Shown: positions 1 to 9,391, counted from the first letter of the stretch. The stretch: DNA of 11,651 bases from Geosiphon pyriformis (GCA_016748015.1 JAAOMT010000629.1:1-11651), one strand, 5' to 3'. Program-made: numbers and translations. Notes: generated by a model not told the origin, from the letters alone.

Positions 1-424
1 CAGTCGAGACGGATTCTCACCAAATGATTTTCATCGGTTATGTGATAACAAAGGAGCAACAGTTACTGTAATCAAAGTCAAAGGGACTGGTCAATTGATT
101 GGCGGCTATAACCCAGAATCTTGGCATTCTCGTGGCGAATTGATAGATGGAGAGGGAAATTTTATTTTTTCCCTTGGAGATGGCAAAGCTCAAAATGCCA
201 AACTTAGCAAGTTTATTAGCAAAAATGGACCTTTTTGTCATAAAGAGTTCGGACCCCAATTTGGCAATTTTAGTATTCGAACCCTGAGCAGTAATTTTCA
301 ATCTATTCCATGCAGTTGTAAAAAGGAAACAAGATATGAGCACGTTATAATGCCTGGGTCAGAAAATGCAATAGTAGAATTTTTTTTTGATGAGTATGAA
401 GTTTTTCAAATTATCAAAAATTAA
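1..424 (+). CDS. TLDc-domain protein, 3' part only (runs off left edge)
   Basis: The frame is open from base 2 to the TAA at 422-424 and gives 140 residues, all within the C-terminal part of a TLDc domain. Visible landmarks in order are SRDGFS near the start, FHRLCDNKG, GGYNPESW, GNFIFSLGDG, GPQFGNFSI and the terminal DEYEVFQI. These are the hallmarks of fungal TLDc proteins, in which this domain closes a BTB-BACK-TLDc architecture. The first internal ATG at 95 is not a start, because the family consensus continues upstream of it to the window edge. No intron is visible. The copy differs from its inverted paralogue at the other end of the window by only five residues (R/N, M/I, A/T, I/K, N/S), all in the last third. 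The reading frame is intact, so it may be a functional gene, but its 5' part is not visible. The molecular function of TLDc is not settled; links to oxidative-stress resistance and V-ATPase binding come from animal and yeast relatives. Confidence 0.88.
   Translation, partial: SRDGFSPNDFHRLCDNKGATVTVIKVKGTGQLIGGYNPESWHSRGELIDGEGNFIFSLGDGKAQNAKLSKFISKNGPFCHKEFGPQFGNFSIRTLSSNFQSIPCSCKKETRYEHVIMPGSENAIVEFFFDEYEVFQIIKN
1..424. repeat. Left arm of long inverted repeat (pairs with 10677-11100)
   Basis: Base-by-base comparison with the reverse complement of 10677-11100 shows two gap-free 424-base arms. Bases 1-332 are identical. The eight mismatches sit at 333, 334, 337, 352, 368, 372, 412 and 420. 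The arm probably continues beyond the left edge, because the partner gene continues for another 551 bases. Confidence 0.97.
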
Positions 425-750
425 ATCACTTTATAAGATTTTTTAAAGGTTAGGCTAAATAAGGGTCCTAATTTGACATTTGTACCTACATAGTTTTTTA
501 TAGCTTATTGCTCTAAGCCTTCCAAGAAAGTGAAATCAAATCTTATTTTAAAACCAATACATCCTGAACCCTTTTTTTTAGGAAATATTTTCTTGAAACT
601 TATAAAAGAATTGCTCATATTAAATGATTTTAATAAAGAGAAATCTTTTGAAGTTTAGATTTTATCCATAAGAGCCAGGAACAATCGAAATATATATGAG
701 AAAAGCTAATTTATTAGGGAACTCCATAAATTCTAAGGGACGATTATCTA
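425..750. repeat. Diverged 3'-flank homology, left copy
   Basis: Non-coding DNA just after the TLDc stop can be aligned to the reverse complement of about 10405-10676. Shared anchors in the same order are GGCTAAATA (453-461), GAATTGCT (608-615), CGAAATATA (686-694) and GGAC.ATTAT (738-747). The spacing shows one insertion or deletion of about 52 bases between the first two anchors. Similarity is clearly lower than in the coding arm, and I lose it by about 750-800. Confidence 0.7.
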
Positions 751-2730
751 AGGTCGAGAGTAAACTAAAGCCATGCGAAACAAAAACATAAACACTTAAT
801 ATTCTTTTTATACAGTTAGCCGAATAGCATTAGAATATAATTCTTAAATACATAATATTTAAGTTATCGAAACCGATCAGTCTTGAGTAAGATCAAACAG
901 TAAAAATGCTAAAAGTTAAAGAGATCTAAAATTGGAATAATAACTAAAAAATTTAGAATATTAAAAAAAAGATGCATATAATTTAGAGATTTTAATAAAC
1001 TATTTATTAATTATAATACAAAGTTAATTATTTTTTAAAGATATTAGGTAATATAAAGTTATTTTATAAAAATTATCATTAATTTCAGAACAAATAATGT
1101 TATTTAATTTCAATGATATCTAAAAATATTAATTTTCTTGTGCTTTTTCTCAGAAATTAAAACATTTATAATTTTTATTATAGAATAATTTTATTTTATA
1201 AAATAAAAAGTGGTATTATCTGTATTAATCAATTAAAATATTAGTAAAATGAAATTTTTCTGTTTGTGTTGTAGTCAAAGTTTTGAAATTCTCAACTAGT
1301 TACAAAAGTTGTAGCTTTCGAATAAAAAAGCAGTTCCAATGATATCTTTTAATTCAGTGAAACTCAAATCGTTCTTTTAAAAAACCAATGGAAATACTTC
1401 AATAAAAAATTTATCAGTTTTTGCCAAGCATTTTATGAATTTCAATTTGAGTTAATAAAATATAGTTTGCTTTTATTTGAAAAGGTGGATATTAATTTTC
1501 TGTTGTAATTTATTGTATTAAGGTCAAAGTTTAAGAATAGTAATTTTTGTTGTAAAAAATAAATTCCACTTCAAACAATAATGAATAAGAATATTTCCAG
1601 TTAAATTTTAATTTATTGGCTACTTAACTGGCTGACATATTTAATGAATCAAGAAATTAAATAAAGTTAAATAAAATTTGAGAAATTTATTCTGAATTAT
1701 TATTTACATAAAAATGTCAAGCTTTAGTAAAGAAATGAGATGCCAAAATTTATTACATTTGTAAAATAAGAGAATATCAAATGCAAAAAAAATACATAAT
1801 CAAATACATATTTTATTGTACATTCAAATGTAATCTCAAAAAACCAACAGTAAAATATATTGATGCAAATAAATGGTCAAAAAAATTTCAGAGAATATAA
1901 TCTGAGTAATAAAGCATAATAAATTCTAAATAAATATCGACCTATTTAATATCAAATATTAAATACAAACAATATTTTTTTCCCATTTTTTTAAAAAAAA
2001 AAAACTCAACCCCATGGAGAATTTTATCAATTTATAAATATCTTTTAAACAAGAGGTTCTCGCACATAAAAAGGCACTTGGAGGAAATATTCTTGATTCA
2101 GTCTTTCTCAAATCTTCTGAACTTCTAATTAAAATTTCATTATCAATCTATATCCAGAGTCGTTTTTTTGAGAGTTGCTCTGGCGATGGATTTAGTTTTA
2201 TGATTTTTATTTCTCTCAGGTAACTACAAGAGTTTCATTTTTACTTCAAACTGTTCACAAAATTTACACAATTTCTCTAGAGAGCAGATTTGAAGGTTAT
2301 TAATAAAAAAATTATAAATAATATGCGTTTCATATTTAACAGTCCCAAGAAACGAAATTCACAAATTCTATGAATCCCCTCCTCAACTTTGGACTTAGAA
2401 CCATATCTACCAATTTTAAAGTTAAAAATCACAGTTTGAATAATTTTAGTTGTCATGTGTGTTAAATTTAAGCATTTTCACTGAGGGCTTCATTTATTAA
2501 GAAACAATTTCTTTACAAATTAAAATGATCCAAGCATATACAAACGCTAAAAATAGGCTTTAAAATTAATTTAACTAAAAAATAAAAGAAAAAATTTCTC
2601 TAGATGGCAAAGATGAAAAGAACCATTTCTCTTTTCTTACATAATCTTTATGATTTTAGTCTGAAAAGGTTATATCTATTAAATTAAATAGCTTACATAT
2701 TTTTGAAATCTATACAATCCCATATCAATT
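751..2730. other. AT-rich intergenic DNA, no supportable gene
   Basis: About 2 kb of AT-rich sequence with frequent stops in all frames and many A or T runs, for example the long A run near 1992-2004. The only stretch with less biased composition is about 2040-2220. There a plus-strand frame stays open for 61 codons (2038-2220) and ends at a donor-like CAG/GTAAC, but it has no start codon near its beginning and no family I recognise. I see no RNA gene or transposase. Confidence 0.6.
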
Positions 2731-4614
2731 CTAAGAATCTTTTATCGTCTCCCCTTTCTCTTCAACTGCGTATTCCTCATTATCATAATCACCAAACAGA
2801 CAAATGATAGCAATTCCCGCAGAAAATACCGCCACTGAGAGGATGAAGTAAATATAGATACAGTATGGATCTTTGGATAGTGGAACAAGGAAGAAGCCAA
2901 GAATTGAACCAGTTCCCGACATTGCCAAAAATAGCCCAGTTATCACAGATTTCATTGATGTTGGTGCCTAGAATAAAAAATGATTTCACCATTTGTAATT
3001 AGAATTGACTATTATAAAATCTTAATAATTGACTTTACCTTTTGGTAGGCATATTCTGTACAAGTGATATAAACAAATGCTAATTGATTAATTAAAAAAA
3101 AAAATAGAATATTAGTTTAGATAAAGTTGGATTAGGGCTACTAAAATTGACCATCAAAAAAACTTGAAGCTTACCTTCGGATATGCCCGAAAGAACATAT
3201 GTAGGGATTTGATACCATATGCTGATGTTGTTAGGGACTTGGACTCCGTCAACAATGCAACGGGTATTCTGGTAACAAGGTCCGGTATTATAAATTTTCC
3301 ATTGAACAAAAGTGGTATAACCCATTGAAACAGCAGCAAACATAAATCCAATAAATATCCTTGTAACCGGTCTCAATATTATTCCTTTTCGTCTCAAAAT
3401 TGGATAAAAACCTTTGTCGAGGATTGGAATTAAGATGAGCACCGTAACCGGATCAAACTGACTCATAACATCATTTGGAATAAACCCGGTTTGCATCGTA
3501 GCACCTTGTGAAACAAGGTTCGTATGCAGTTGATTATAGCAGAGCGAGAAAAGCGGCACGAAAATAAACACCTTGCAAGCTTGGATGGTTGACCTGAGCT
3601 CATCAACAATTTTATCATTCCAAGTCACATCATATTTATCTAATTGGGATGAGCACATTTTGGAAGGTTTTGCCCGATCAAGGTTTCGACCGTTCGTAAT
3701 TGCGATTTTGAAGATTTTAACTGCGTCAACTAAAACAGTTCCTTCTGGGGGAGTTTGAATATAGCTTCGTCTTCCAAGATAGAAAAGCGAAAGAGCGATT
3801 ACAAACATACCCATAGGTATAGAAAAAGCTAGCCAAAAGGAATGATGCTTTTCAATATTTGTTGTTACTATAGGTGACAGTGACCCAATATTGATAGCAA
3901 GGTAAAACCAATGGAAAATTGATTGGATTGTGAACCTTGGATCAACCACTACTTTTTCGCCTGTTTTCAATGTTTTTATATATGGTTCTTTCTGAGAGTA
4001 TTGGTCGGCTACCATGGCAGACACGTTTGATTTTATCCCACCCGTTCCAAATCCTATTACTACCATCGCTATCAACAAGCCAGGCAATGAAACATGTGCT
4101 TCTATTGCTGCCGGAATGGATGTGGTAATCAAAATGGAAAGTCCAAACATATATAGGAAACTAAATACTATAATCGTTCGATATTTCCCAAGATATTTGT
4201 CGGCAACGAATGCACCAAAAATCGGAGTGAAATAACATAAGAAATTGAAAAAGAATGCTAATGCTGTAGCTGTTTTCTGTCCTTGACCTAAGGCTCCAGG
4301 TTGAGAACCCCTTTCTTTAGGAGGGGGAAATTGTATGTAATTTTGAAAGGGACCCGAGACTCCATAGAATGTAAAACGTTCGCAAAATTCACATAAGACG
4401 ATAAGCCAGGCAGCTGAAAGAATGAAATGCCGATTGAAAAACTATACTTTCATGAGCAAGTTGTTAAATCAAATATCTGTAATAAAAATAAATTACCAGC
4501 TGGAATGCTATCTGAAACTCTTCTTAATCCAAGGAATTCATTTTGATTTCCCTTTAATTCACCATTATCGATTATTTTTTCCCTTTTCAAATCCCCAGAT
4601 TCAATATCACTCAT
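2731..4614 (-). CDS. PTR2: Proton-coupled oligopeptide transporter (POT/PTR2 family), 4 exons, complete
   Basis: The spliced product is an integral membrane transporter that imports di- and tripeptides with protons. My model has exons 4614-4497, 4413-3175, 3079-3039 and 2967-2731, together 1635 nt or 544 residues. Family landmarks: a hydrophilic N-terminus reaching LRRVSDSIP (30-38); the proton-coupling ExxER motif as EFCERFTFYG (48-57); the first PTR2 signature around GAFVADKYLGKYRT (106-119); GTGGIKSNVSAMVADQY (162-178); the second signature FYLAINIGSL (209-218); a cytosolic linker at about 255-318 in the middle of the protein; further membrane segments near 320-333, 362-379 and 392-411; SGISEAFVYITCTEYAY across the short third exon; then KAPTSMKSVITG and the last helices (about 473-496 and 502-524). 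The tail is acidic. Length is slightly below the usual 570-600. The start is the first ATG after an in-frame TGA. The name rests on family resemblance to fungal PTR2; substrate is not shown. Confidence 0.93.
2968..3038 (-). other. Intron 3 of the PTR2 gene (71 nt)
   Basis: The donor reads CAAAAG/GTAAAG and the acceptor TATTCTAG/GCACC, in phase 0. The join gives AYQKAPTSMKS, matching the family's YxKAPxxMKS row. CTAAT about 40 nt before the acceptor is a likely branch site. The methionine at 2955 is internal and not a start. Confidence 0.9.
3080..3174 (-). other. Intron 2 of the PTR2 gene (95 nt)
   Basis: The donor CCGAAG/GTAAGC lies directly after GISE. The acceptor follows a T-rich tract and reads TTAATTAG/CATTTG. 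ACTAAT in front of the tract is a likely branch site. The phase is 1. Reading through the intron would replace the conserved GISEAFVYITCTEYAY row with unrelated residues and a stop. Confidence 0.9.
4414..4496 (-). other. Intron 1 of the PTR2 gene (83 nt)
   Basis: The donor reads GCTG/GTAATT and the acceptor CTTTCAG/CT. The phase is 1, and the split codon restores an alanine in the row SIPAAAW that leads into the first membrane helix. Without splicing, the ExxER helix would lose its normal N-terminal leader. Confidence 0.9.
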
Positions 4615-4615
4615 T

Positions 4616-4819
4616 TCAATTTGCGTATCTTCGATGATATTGTCCGCGAACCTTTTTTTTCACTAAAATTTTTAATAGGTTTATAAGGAGTAAATGTGCA
4701 TTCCAAAAACTATCGGATTCAAACCTGTTTATTTCATCAATTTCTCTACTCAAGATAGGAGAGTAACCCCATAATTTAACTGGCTTCCAAATATTATGCC
4801 AAAATTTTTTTTTAATCAT
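4616..4819 (-). other. 67-codon upstream ORF in front of PTR2
   Basis: An ATG-started frame on the PTR2 strand ends in TGA at 4618-4616, leaving one base before the PTR2 ATG at 4614. The peptide is basic, shows no family, and is probably not a gene in its own right. If the transcript begins upstream of 4819 it would act as a translated leader peptide; if it begins nearer, as the TATA-like site suggests, the ORF start is not transcribed. Confidence 0.3.
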
Positions 4820-4822
4820 TTG

Positions 4823-4830
4823 TTTATAAA
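4823..4830 (-). promoter_or_regulatory. Possible TATA element for PTR2
   Basis: TTTATAAA reads the same on both strands and lies about 210 bases upstream of the PTR2 start. In such AT-rich DNA a match of this kind is common by chance, so the call rests mainly on position. Confidence 0.25.
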
Positions 4831-6054
4831 TCTATCTCTTGATTCGTTTTCAAAGAGTATGTCGAGTAGGTAAAACAAACAACTCGATTCAGGATCTTTT
4901 ATTTCTCAAACAGATTCGAAATATTTTTGCCCAGAGTTTCAAAGGGAAGAAAGTGGCACTGATAGTGATTTTAGGTCATTGATAACTGGCTAAATTTGGT
5001 TGATTACCAATTCTAGCTATCGTAGTAGAGATCATCATTGGGTTCAGACAAATATGGAAAATTCATTTAATATGAAATTTCATGTTTTATACTTTCACTT
5101 ATTTGGATACAAAAACTTCAATATTGATAATTTTGAATTTGAAATCAGGAATTCTATATTGGTTTCAGAACCATATTTTAAATATCCCGCTAAATTTGTT
5201 TATACAATTTCTGACGATCCACCAATTTATAATCTATCAATTTTCCTATAATATTCACAGATTTAGACTGTTAAAGTTAATTAATCAAAAGTTTCTAATT
5301 TTTAAATAATTTTAATCACTTTTTTGATTTTTTTCAGAACTTAAATAGGTTTAAATTGCTAAAGAAAACTCAGTATATTGTGTTAAAAAGAAAACTCCTT
5401 TTCAAAATTATTATACGCATTATTAGTTAACTTGTGCACAAGGGGCAATTTAACATTTTTTATTTGGTAATTTGAACATACGATAGATGAAACTTTTGAG
5501 CACGTTGAAAATTTGTGTAGTCAATAATAAATCATAGTTAAATTTAAATTCACCGAAAGAAAATTTTATTAAATTTGTTATTTTGAGATTAAGACCATAA
5601 CAATCAATTATTAAACTATTTTCGGAACTTAAGAGTATATAAAGTTATCTTTTGAATAACCCTAAAGTAAAATTCTTACTTTAATACACCATCTTAACTA
5701 TAATTTTATGAGTAATTTTATTTTTATTCAAGATAATTCTTCACTCAAAAGCTTTCTCAATTTTCCAATGCTATTCTCGTTTTTGTATCTGAATGAAAAA
5801 TTTAATTTAAGTGATTCATTGAATATTTAATCTGGGAACAAGTGTAATAAATAAAATTATATATACATAAAATAAGTTCAAAGTTAAGCATTTTCAAAGA
5901 ATATTAAGATAGACACATCTAATAGATGGCCTTCCAGATTCTCATTTAGTAGGCGTCTAATAAATAACTTTATGATCAACAAATAGTGGACTAGTGACTA
6001 TTAGATGCATATAGTTGCAAAGGTATCCCACAATTTAAATCGATAAAAGTACTT
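4831..6054. other. Intergenic DNA upstream of PTR2, no supportable gene
   Basis: A plus-strand frame at 4874-4993 is open for 39 codons and ends in an acidic, serine-containing tail (EESGTDSDF) after a possible acceptor AG. It has no start codon and no recognised family. The open frames between 5000 and 5309 have the Phe/Ile/Asn/Tyr-rich make-up of translated AT-rich DNA. The rest is AT-rich spacer, with a 10-bp inverted repeat at 5916-6007. Confidence 0.55.
5916..6007. repeat. Short inverted repeat, 10-bp arms
   Basis: CATCTAATAG at 5916-5925 is matched exactly by CTATTAGATG at 5998-6007, with 72 bases between. A related TCTAATAAATA lies inside the spacer. No flanking target-site duplication was seen, so a miniature transposon is possible but unproven. 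Confidence 0.4.
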
Positions 6055-6478
6055 TTATTTTTTTTGGCCTTTTCTCCTGCTCACAGGCACCTTGAGTCGG
6101 CAAACATGTGTTCTACTGAATTTTTTGAGGTCCCTACAATTCATCCAAATATTCATTTTTTGTGTTTACTTTCCAGTGAAATAAGTGAACCCTCCCCACC
6201 TTAATGAAGGTTTGTTTTCTAAATATGAATCGTCTGGTTTTATTTCAGAATTATTTGATAATAAGGTATCATCAAATTCTGATATTTGATATGATTCACT
6301 TAGAGGATCTCTATATTCGATCTCTGGAGGATTTTTATTTGTTACAAATATTCGTTCATTAACTCCATTACTTTTTATTGAATAAGGGCCAAAATAGCTA
6401 GGTGGATATAAGTTACAGGCCAAAGTCCAAAACTTATTGGGTAGGGAATGGCAACTTGTTCGAAGGAAATCATGTTAT
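6055..6478 (-). CDS. Unrecognised open frame, possible downstream exons
   Basis: A minus-strand frame is open after the TAA at about 6478 down to the TAA at 6166. It includes the residues NKFWTLACNLYPPSYFGPY and later an Asp/Glu/Ser/Asn-rich stretch ending LRWGGFTYFTGK. There is no ATG at its front, so if it is real it is an exon that needs splicing. A plausible 54-nt intron (donor GTAAAC at 6169, acceptor TTCAG ending at 6116) would replace the last residue and add a basic tail with VSRRKGQKK before a stop at 6055. Base composition is less AT-biased than the surroundings. I recognise no domain. It could instead be a decayed gene together with the frame at 6525-6839. The exon borders are my guess. 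Confidence 0.25.
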
Positions 6479-6524
6479 TTGATTTCAACGCGGTAAAAAA
6501 AGGTGTAGAACAGCTAAGGGCTGT

Positions 6525-6839
6525 TTAGGATTGATGCGTTGATATACACGAGAGATATGTGGCTTTTTTATAATCTTTAATATGAAATGAAGTTGATAAG
6601 TCAATCATTTTGTTCTCATTTGACTGAGCAATTAGCATTTGTTGAATTGTAAACTCTAGCGCTTTTGTCTTCGGGACATCTTTGTCGACCGTCTCTGCTT
6701 CCCAAAAGTAAGCAGAGATTGCTCCAAATCCGTCAATTAATTGTGGGGAAGAGTTTAATAGATTATGATATAACTTTTCATTTTTGCCGTCCACAAATAT
6801 TGTTGCGCGAATTAGATTTTTCAGACTAGCTCAAAAAGC
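6525..6839 (-). CDS. Unrecognised open frame, possible exon or gene relic
   Basis: The minus-strand frame is open from just after a TGA near 6830 to the TAA at 6525 and yields roughly 100 residues. These include SLKNLIRATIFVDGKNEKL, GFGAISAYFWEAETVDKD and KTKALEFTIQQMLIAQSNE. The mixed composition with Gly, Asp, Glu and Trp is unlike translated spacer DNA. There is no ATG at the front (the GTG at 6794 is not a likely eukaryotic start), so an upstream exon would be needed, or the gene is broken. Near its end a second frame continues with YQRINPKQPLAVLHL, which would fit a frameshift. I looked for a phase-matched splice to the frame at 6055-6478 and did not find a convincing pair. The family is not recognised. 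Confidence 0.28.
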
Positions 6840-7973
6840 CGAAATACTTATATTAAATTGAGCCCTAATATATGGTACTTGAGCAAAATAAAACAGCTCA
6901 CTAGAGGAAGAAGTCACATTATATCAATTATTGGGAATTAAATAATTCAGAGAATTCAGAGACAATCAAAACAGACCTTTCTTTTTGCTTTTATTCCAAA
7001 TTGTAAAATTTGTAAGATAAGCCAGTAGTGGGTATAAATCAAAAAAAAATTGGGAAGGTCACTTCAATGATCCAATATTATAAAAAAAATTTCTGAAGTT
7101 TAACATTGTCTCTATATTCTGTTAGGGCCACGTTATTCACCATTATTTCAACGGAGAAACATTTTAATAATTGTTCCCTTGATTATTGAAATTCTAGTAA
7201 TCTGAATGACCTTTGTATTTCCAAATATTTGAAAAAGCACGGAGGATTGTTCATAAAAACACAAGAAAATAATTGTTGTGGGAAATTATGGCCCATTTAA
7301 ATTTGATAAAAAAATATATTAATTTGCCCTGCAAAACAGCGAAAATTTTTAATGTGTTAATGAGCATAACACACAAGTATTACATTACTGCAAAACTGAA
7401 GTAAATTTATTTATACCCTAAATTCACCCTCTGAAAATCAGGATATTTTCAGAAAATCCCGTTGAAAAAAGCAGAAAACTATTTTTAACAATTAATCTGG
7501 GCGCAGTCTCTATGAAACAACAAAAATGCAAGCCACGAAAATTTCAAAAAATGAAACAAAATGGAAGAAGTGTGTATATATTGTGGCTTGTGTTTATTTA
7601 CATTATATGTTACGCAATTATACATATATAGTTCATCATAGTTCATCATACATCATACTTCATACCACGTAAGTATATGTATAACAATCTTGAAAACTTT
7701 ATTTCTAATCTACTGATAAATTGATCAGTCAAAACTCCTGATACATTGATACTTGGCATTTGAAGCTACCTCAAAAAAAAAAATGCGATTAAAAGGTATA
7801 GTTGTAACGATATGGATTTTTTAAAAAATCTTGCAAAGGAAAATTCGATCACTTTATTTTCTCAAGTAAAATTTTAAAAAAGTATTCAATAGCGCGGTTT
7901 AAATTACTTGTTATTTGATTTTCATCTTTTAAATAACTTTGTGCTAATTTTTGATGCATCAGATCTCTTGAAA
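6840..7973. other. AT-rich spacer, no supportable gene
   Basis: About 1.1 kb with stops in all frames. Small structures only: a doubled ATTCAGAG near 6946-6963, a 6-bp-stem hairpin GTGTTA...TAACAC at 7354-7372, and the 10-bp tandem repeat at 7631-7650. A short ATG frame just before the small gene at 7974 ends within a few codons. Confidence 0.5.
7631..7650. repeat. Tandem 10-bp repeat (GTTCATCATA x2)
   Basis: Two perfect copies are followed at once by the partial copies CATCATA and CTTCATAC, making a short degenerate array up to about 7666. It probably arose by replication slippage. Confidence 0.7.
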
Positions 7974-8240
7974 ATGCCAGCTGATAACAGCTTAATCGCA
8001 TGGTTTCAACAAAGCATCGAAACTTTAAGTTTTTTCTACGAGATTATAAAATCATTCGCTGTGTTAGCCATGGCTCCATTTTTTAATATTTGGGAAAAGT
8101 ATAAACAACAATGTTTTGGAACAAAGGAAAATGGTACTTCTGCAACTATTAAAGCTCATGAGTTGGAGTTGCAGTTGGAGAGTTGTTTCGATGATCACCC
8201 AAATCATAAGGATTTTGTAGAGAAATCGAAGAATGTTTGA
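7974..8240 (+). CDS. Hypothetical small protein, 88 residues
   Basis: The ATG at 7974 opens an 88-residue frame ending in TGA at 8238-8240. The codon context AAAATG has a purine at -3. The frame is open for 22 more codons upstream, but those residues look like translated spacer DNA, so the ATG is preferred. The protein begins MPADNSLIAWFQQSIETL, then has an aromatic and hydrophobic stretch (about residues 18-40, with YEIIKSFAVLAMAPFFNIW) that could be a membrane or amphipathic helix. A charged, Glu/His/Lys-rich C-terminal half with HELELQLE could form a short helix. I recognise no family, and no conserved cysteine pattern or signal-peptide cleavage site is clear. The composition is more protein-like than in other frames nearby, which is the main support. 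It could also be one exon of a larger gene or a relic. Confidence 0.4.
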   Translation: MPADNSLIAWFQQSIETLSFFYEIIKSFAVLAMAPFFNIWEKYKQQCFGTKENGTSATIKAHELELQLESCFDDHPNHKDFVEKSKNV

Positions 8241-8810
8241 TTTGATAAGGTGGTGTAATTGTAAGTTTATTTGATTAATTTTTTGTGTACAAAGCCCCTT
8301 TTTCAGCTTTGAACTTGGTTAACGTCAAGTTGAGATATTGAAAGTTGACATTTCAGTTGTATTAAATGTGCAATTTTTCCAAAAGTATGTGAATTTGGGT
8401 AAGAATGAGATAATAATTTACATTCTTTAATTTTTTTGTATAACTTTAGTAGGCCGATTTAGCTCAAAAAAAAACAAAATGTTTTTATTCTTGGTCATTG
8501 TTTCTGAGACTGGAATACTCAACTCCCAAGAAATTTTTTATGAATACAAAAATCCTTTATTTTCTTTTCTCCAGGAATCTTTCCTTGGTTGACTTAATAC
8601 TGAGGTTTTCAGGCTCAATATTTTTAGGAAATAACTCTCAGTTTATTATAAACTTATTAATTAGAATAATTCATTTTTACCAGATTAACCCAAATAAGCA
8701 AAACTTTGATTTTCTATTCGTGATAAAACCGTGAAGAAACACAAATTTCCTCGTCATTTTTTAAGAAATTTTTATAGCCATCAGAGATCAATTGTCGATT
8801 ATTTTTATTA
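8241..8810. other. Spacer downstream of the small ORF, no supportable gene
   Basis: AT-rich DNA. The longest plus-strand frame, at 8498-8734, begins with TTG and is made almost only of Phe, Leu, Ile, Asn and Ser, as expected from AT-rich DNA read at random. No RNA gene or repeat was recognised. Confidence 0.5.
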
Positions 8811-8832
8811 GCGTTTAATTAATAATAATATT

Positions 8833-8861
8833 ATCAATTATTATTATTTATAATAATTGAT
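8833..8861. repeat. Perfect 11-bp inverted repeat (hairpin)
   Basis: ATCAATTATTA and TAATAATTGAT are exact reverse complements separated by 7 bases. Allowing one mismatch, the stem grows by about three more pairs on the outside. All-AT stems of this kind can extrude as cruciforms. Confidence 0.75.
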
Positions 8862-9391
8862 GATAGTTGGTGACTAATTTTGTTACATAAATTATTATTA
8901 ATTATTATTCTTATTAAATTTTTATCAATATTCATTCATTCATATTTATTATTTAAATATTCTATATTAAATTATATAATTTTTATATTTAAATTTTAAT
9001 TATTATTTTCAATTTTTAAACCAAAAAATCAATTTATTGTTAATTCAAATTTTCTTTTTATTATTAATTTTGCTAAATTATTTAATAAATTACTACTGAA
9101 ACTTTATTTTATATACTGGTTTTTGTTATAACCTATTTTCTGAAATATATGAATTAAAAATAAAACTATATTTTTAAATTATGTTTTTGATTATTTAACA
9201 ATATTTTCTTAAAAACTATATCACTTTATAAATTTTTTTTAAATTAATCTAAAAACAAAAAATTTTTTTTTAACAATTAAATAAAAATAAACCATTTGTT
9301 TTATTTATTTATTTTTAGCAATTATATGTAAAATTATAATTTTATTATTTATGTTTGTTATATATTTTGAATATTTTTTAAAGTTAACAAA

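Noticed and set aside
2038-2220. 61-codon plus-strand open stretch ending at a donor-like CAG/GTAAC
   Set aside because: No start codon near its beginning, no acceptor I could defend and no recognised family; noted only within the spacer description.
2789-2992. 67-codon minus-strand frame overlapping the last PTR2 exon
   Set aside because: It is an out-of-frame reading that crosses the intron 3 acceptor; the spliced model explains the same bases with conserved residues.
3573-4235. Several plus-strand frames of 61-73 codons
   Set aside because: They lie antisense to the large PTR2 exon, which is supported by family motifs, and have no recognisable content.
4422-4637. 71-codon plus-strand frame over PTR2 exon 1 and intron 1
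   Set aside because: It is antisense to a supported exon, rich in Phe, Leu and Tyr, and shows no family.
5000-5309. Two overlapping plus-strand frames of 75-83 codons
   Set aside because: Their residues are dominated by Phe, Ile, Asn and Tyr as expected from AT-rich DNA, and there is no motif, splice or start support.
8498-8734. 78-codon plus-strand frame
   Set aside because: It begins with TTG and has a composition typical of random AT-rich sequence.
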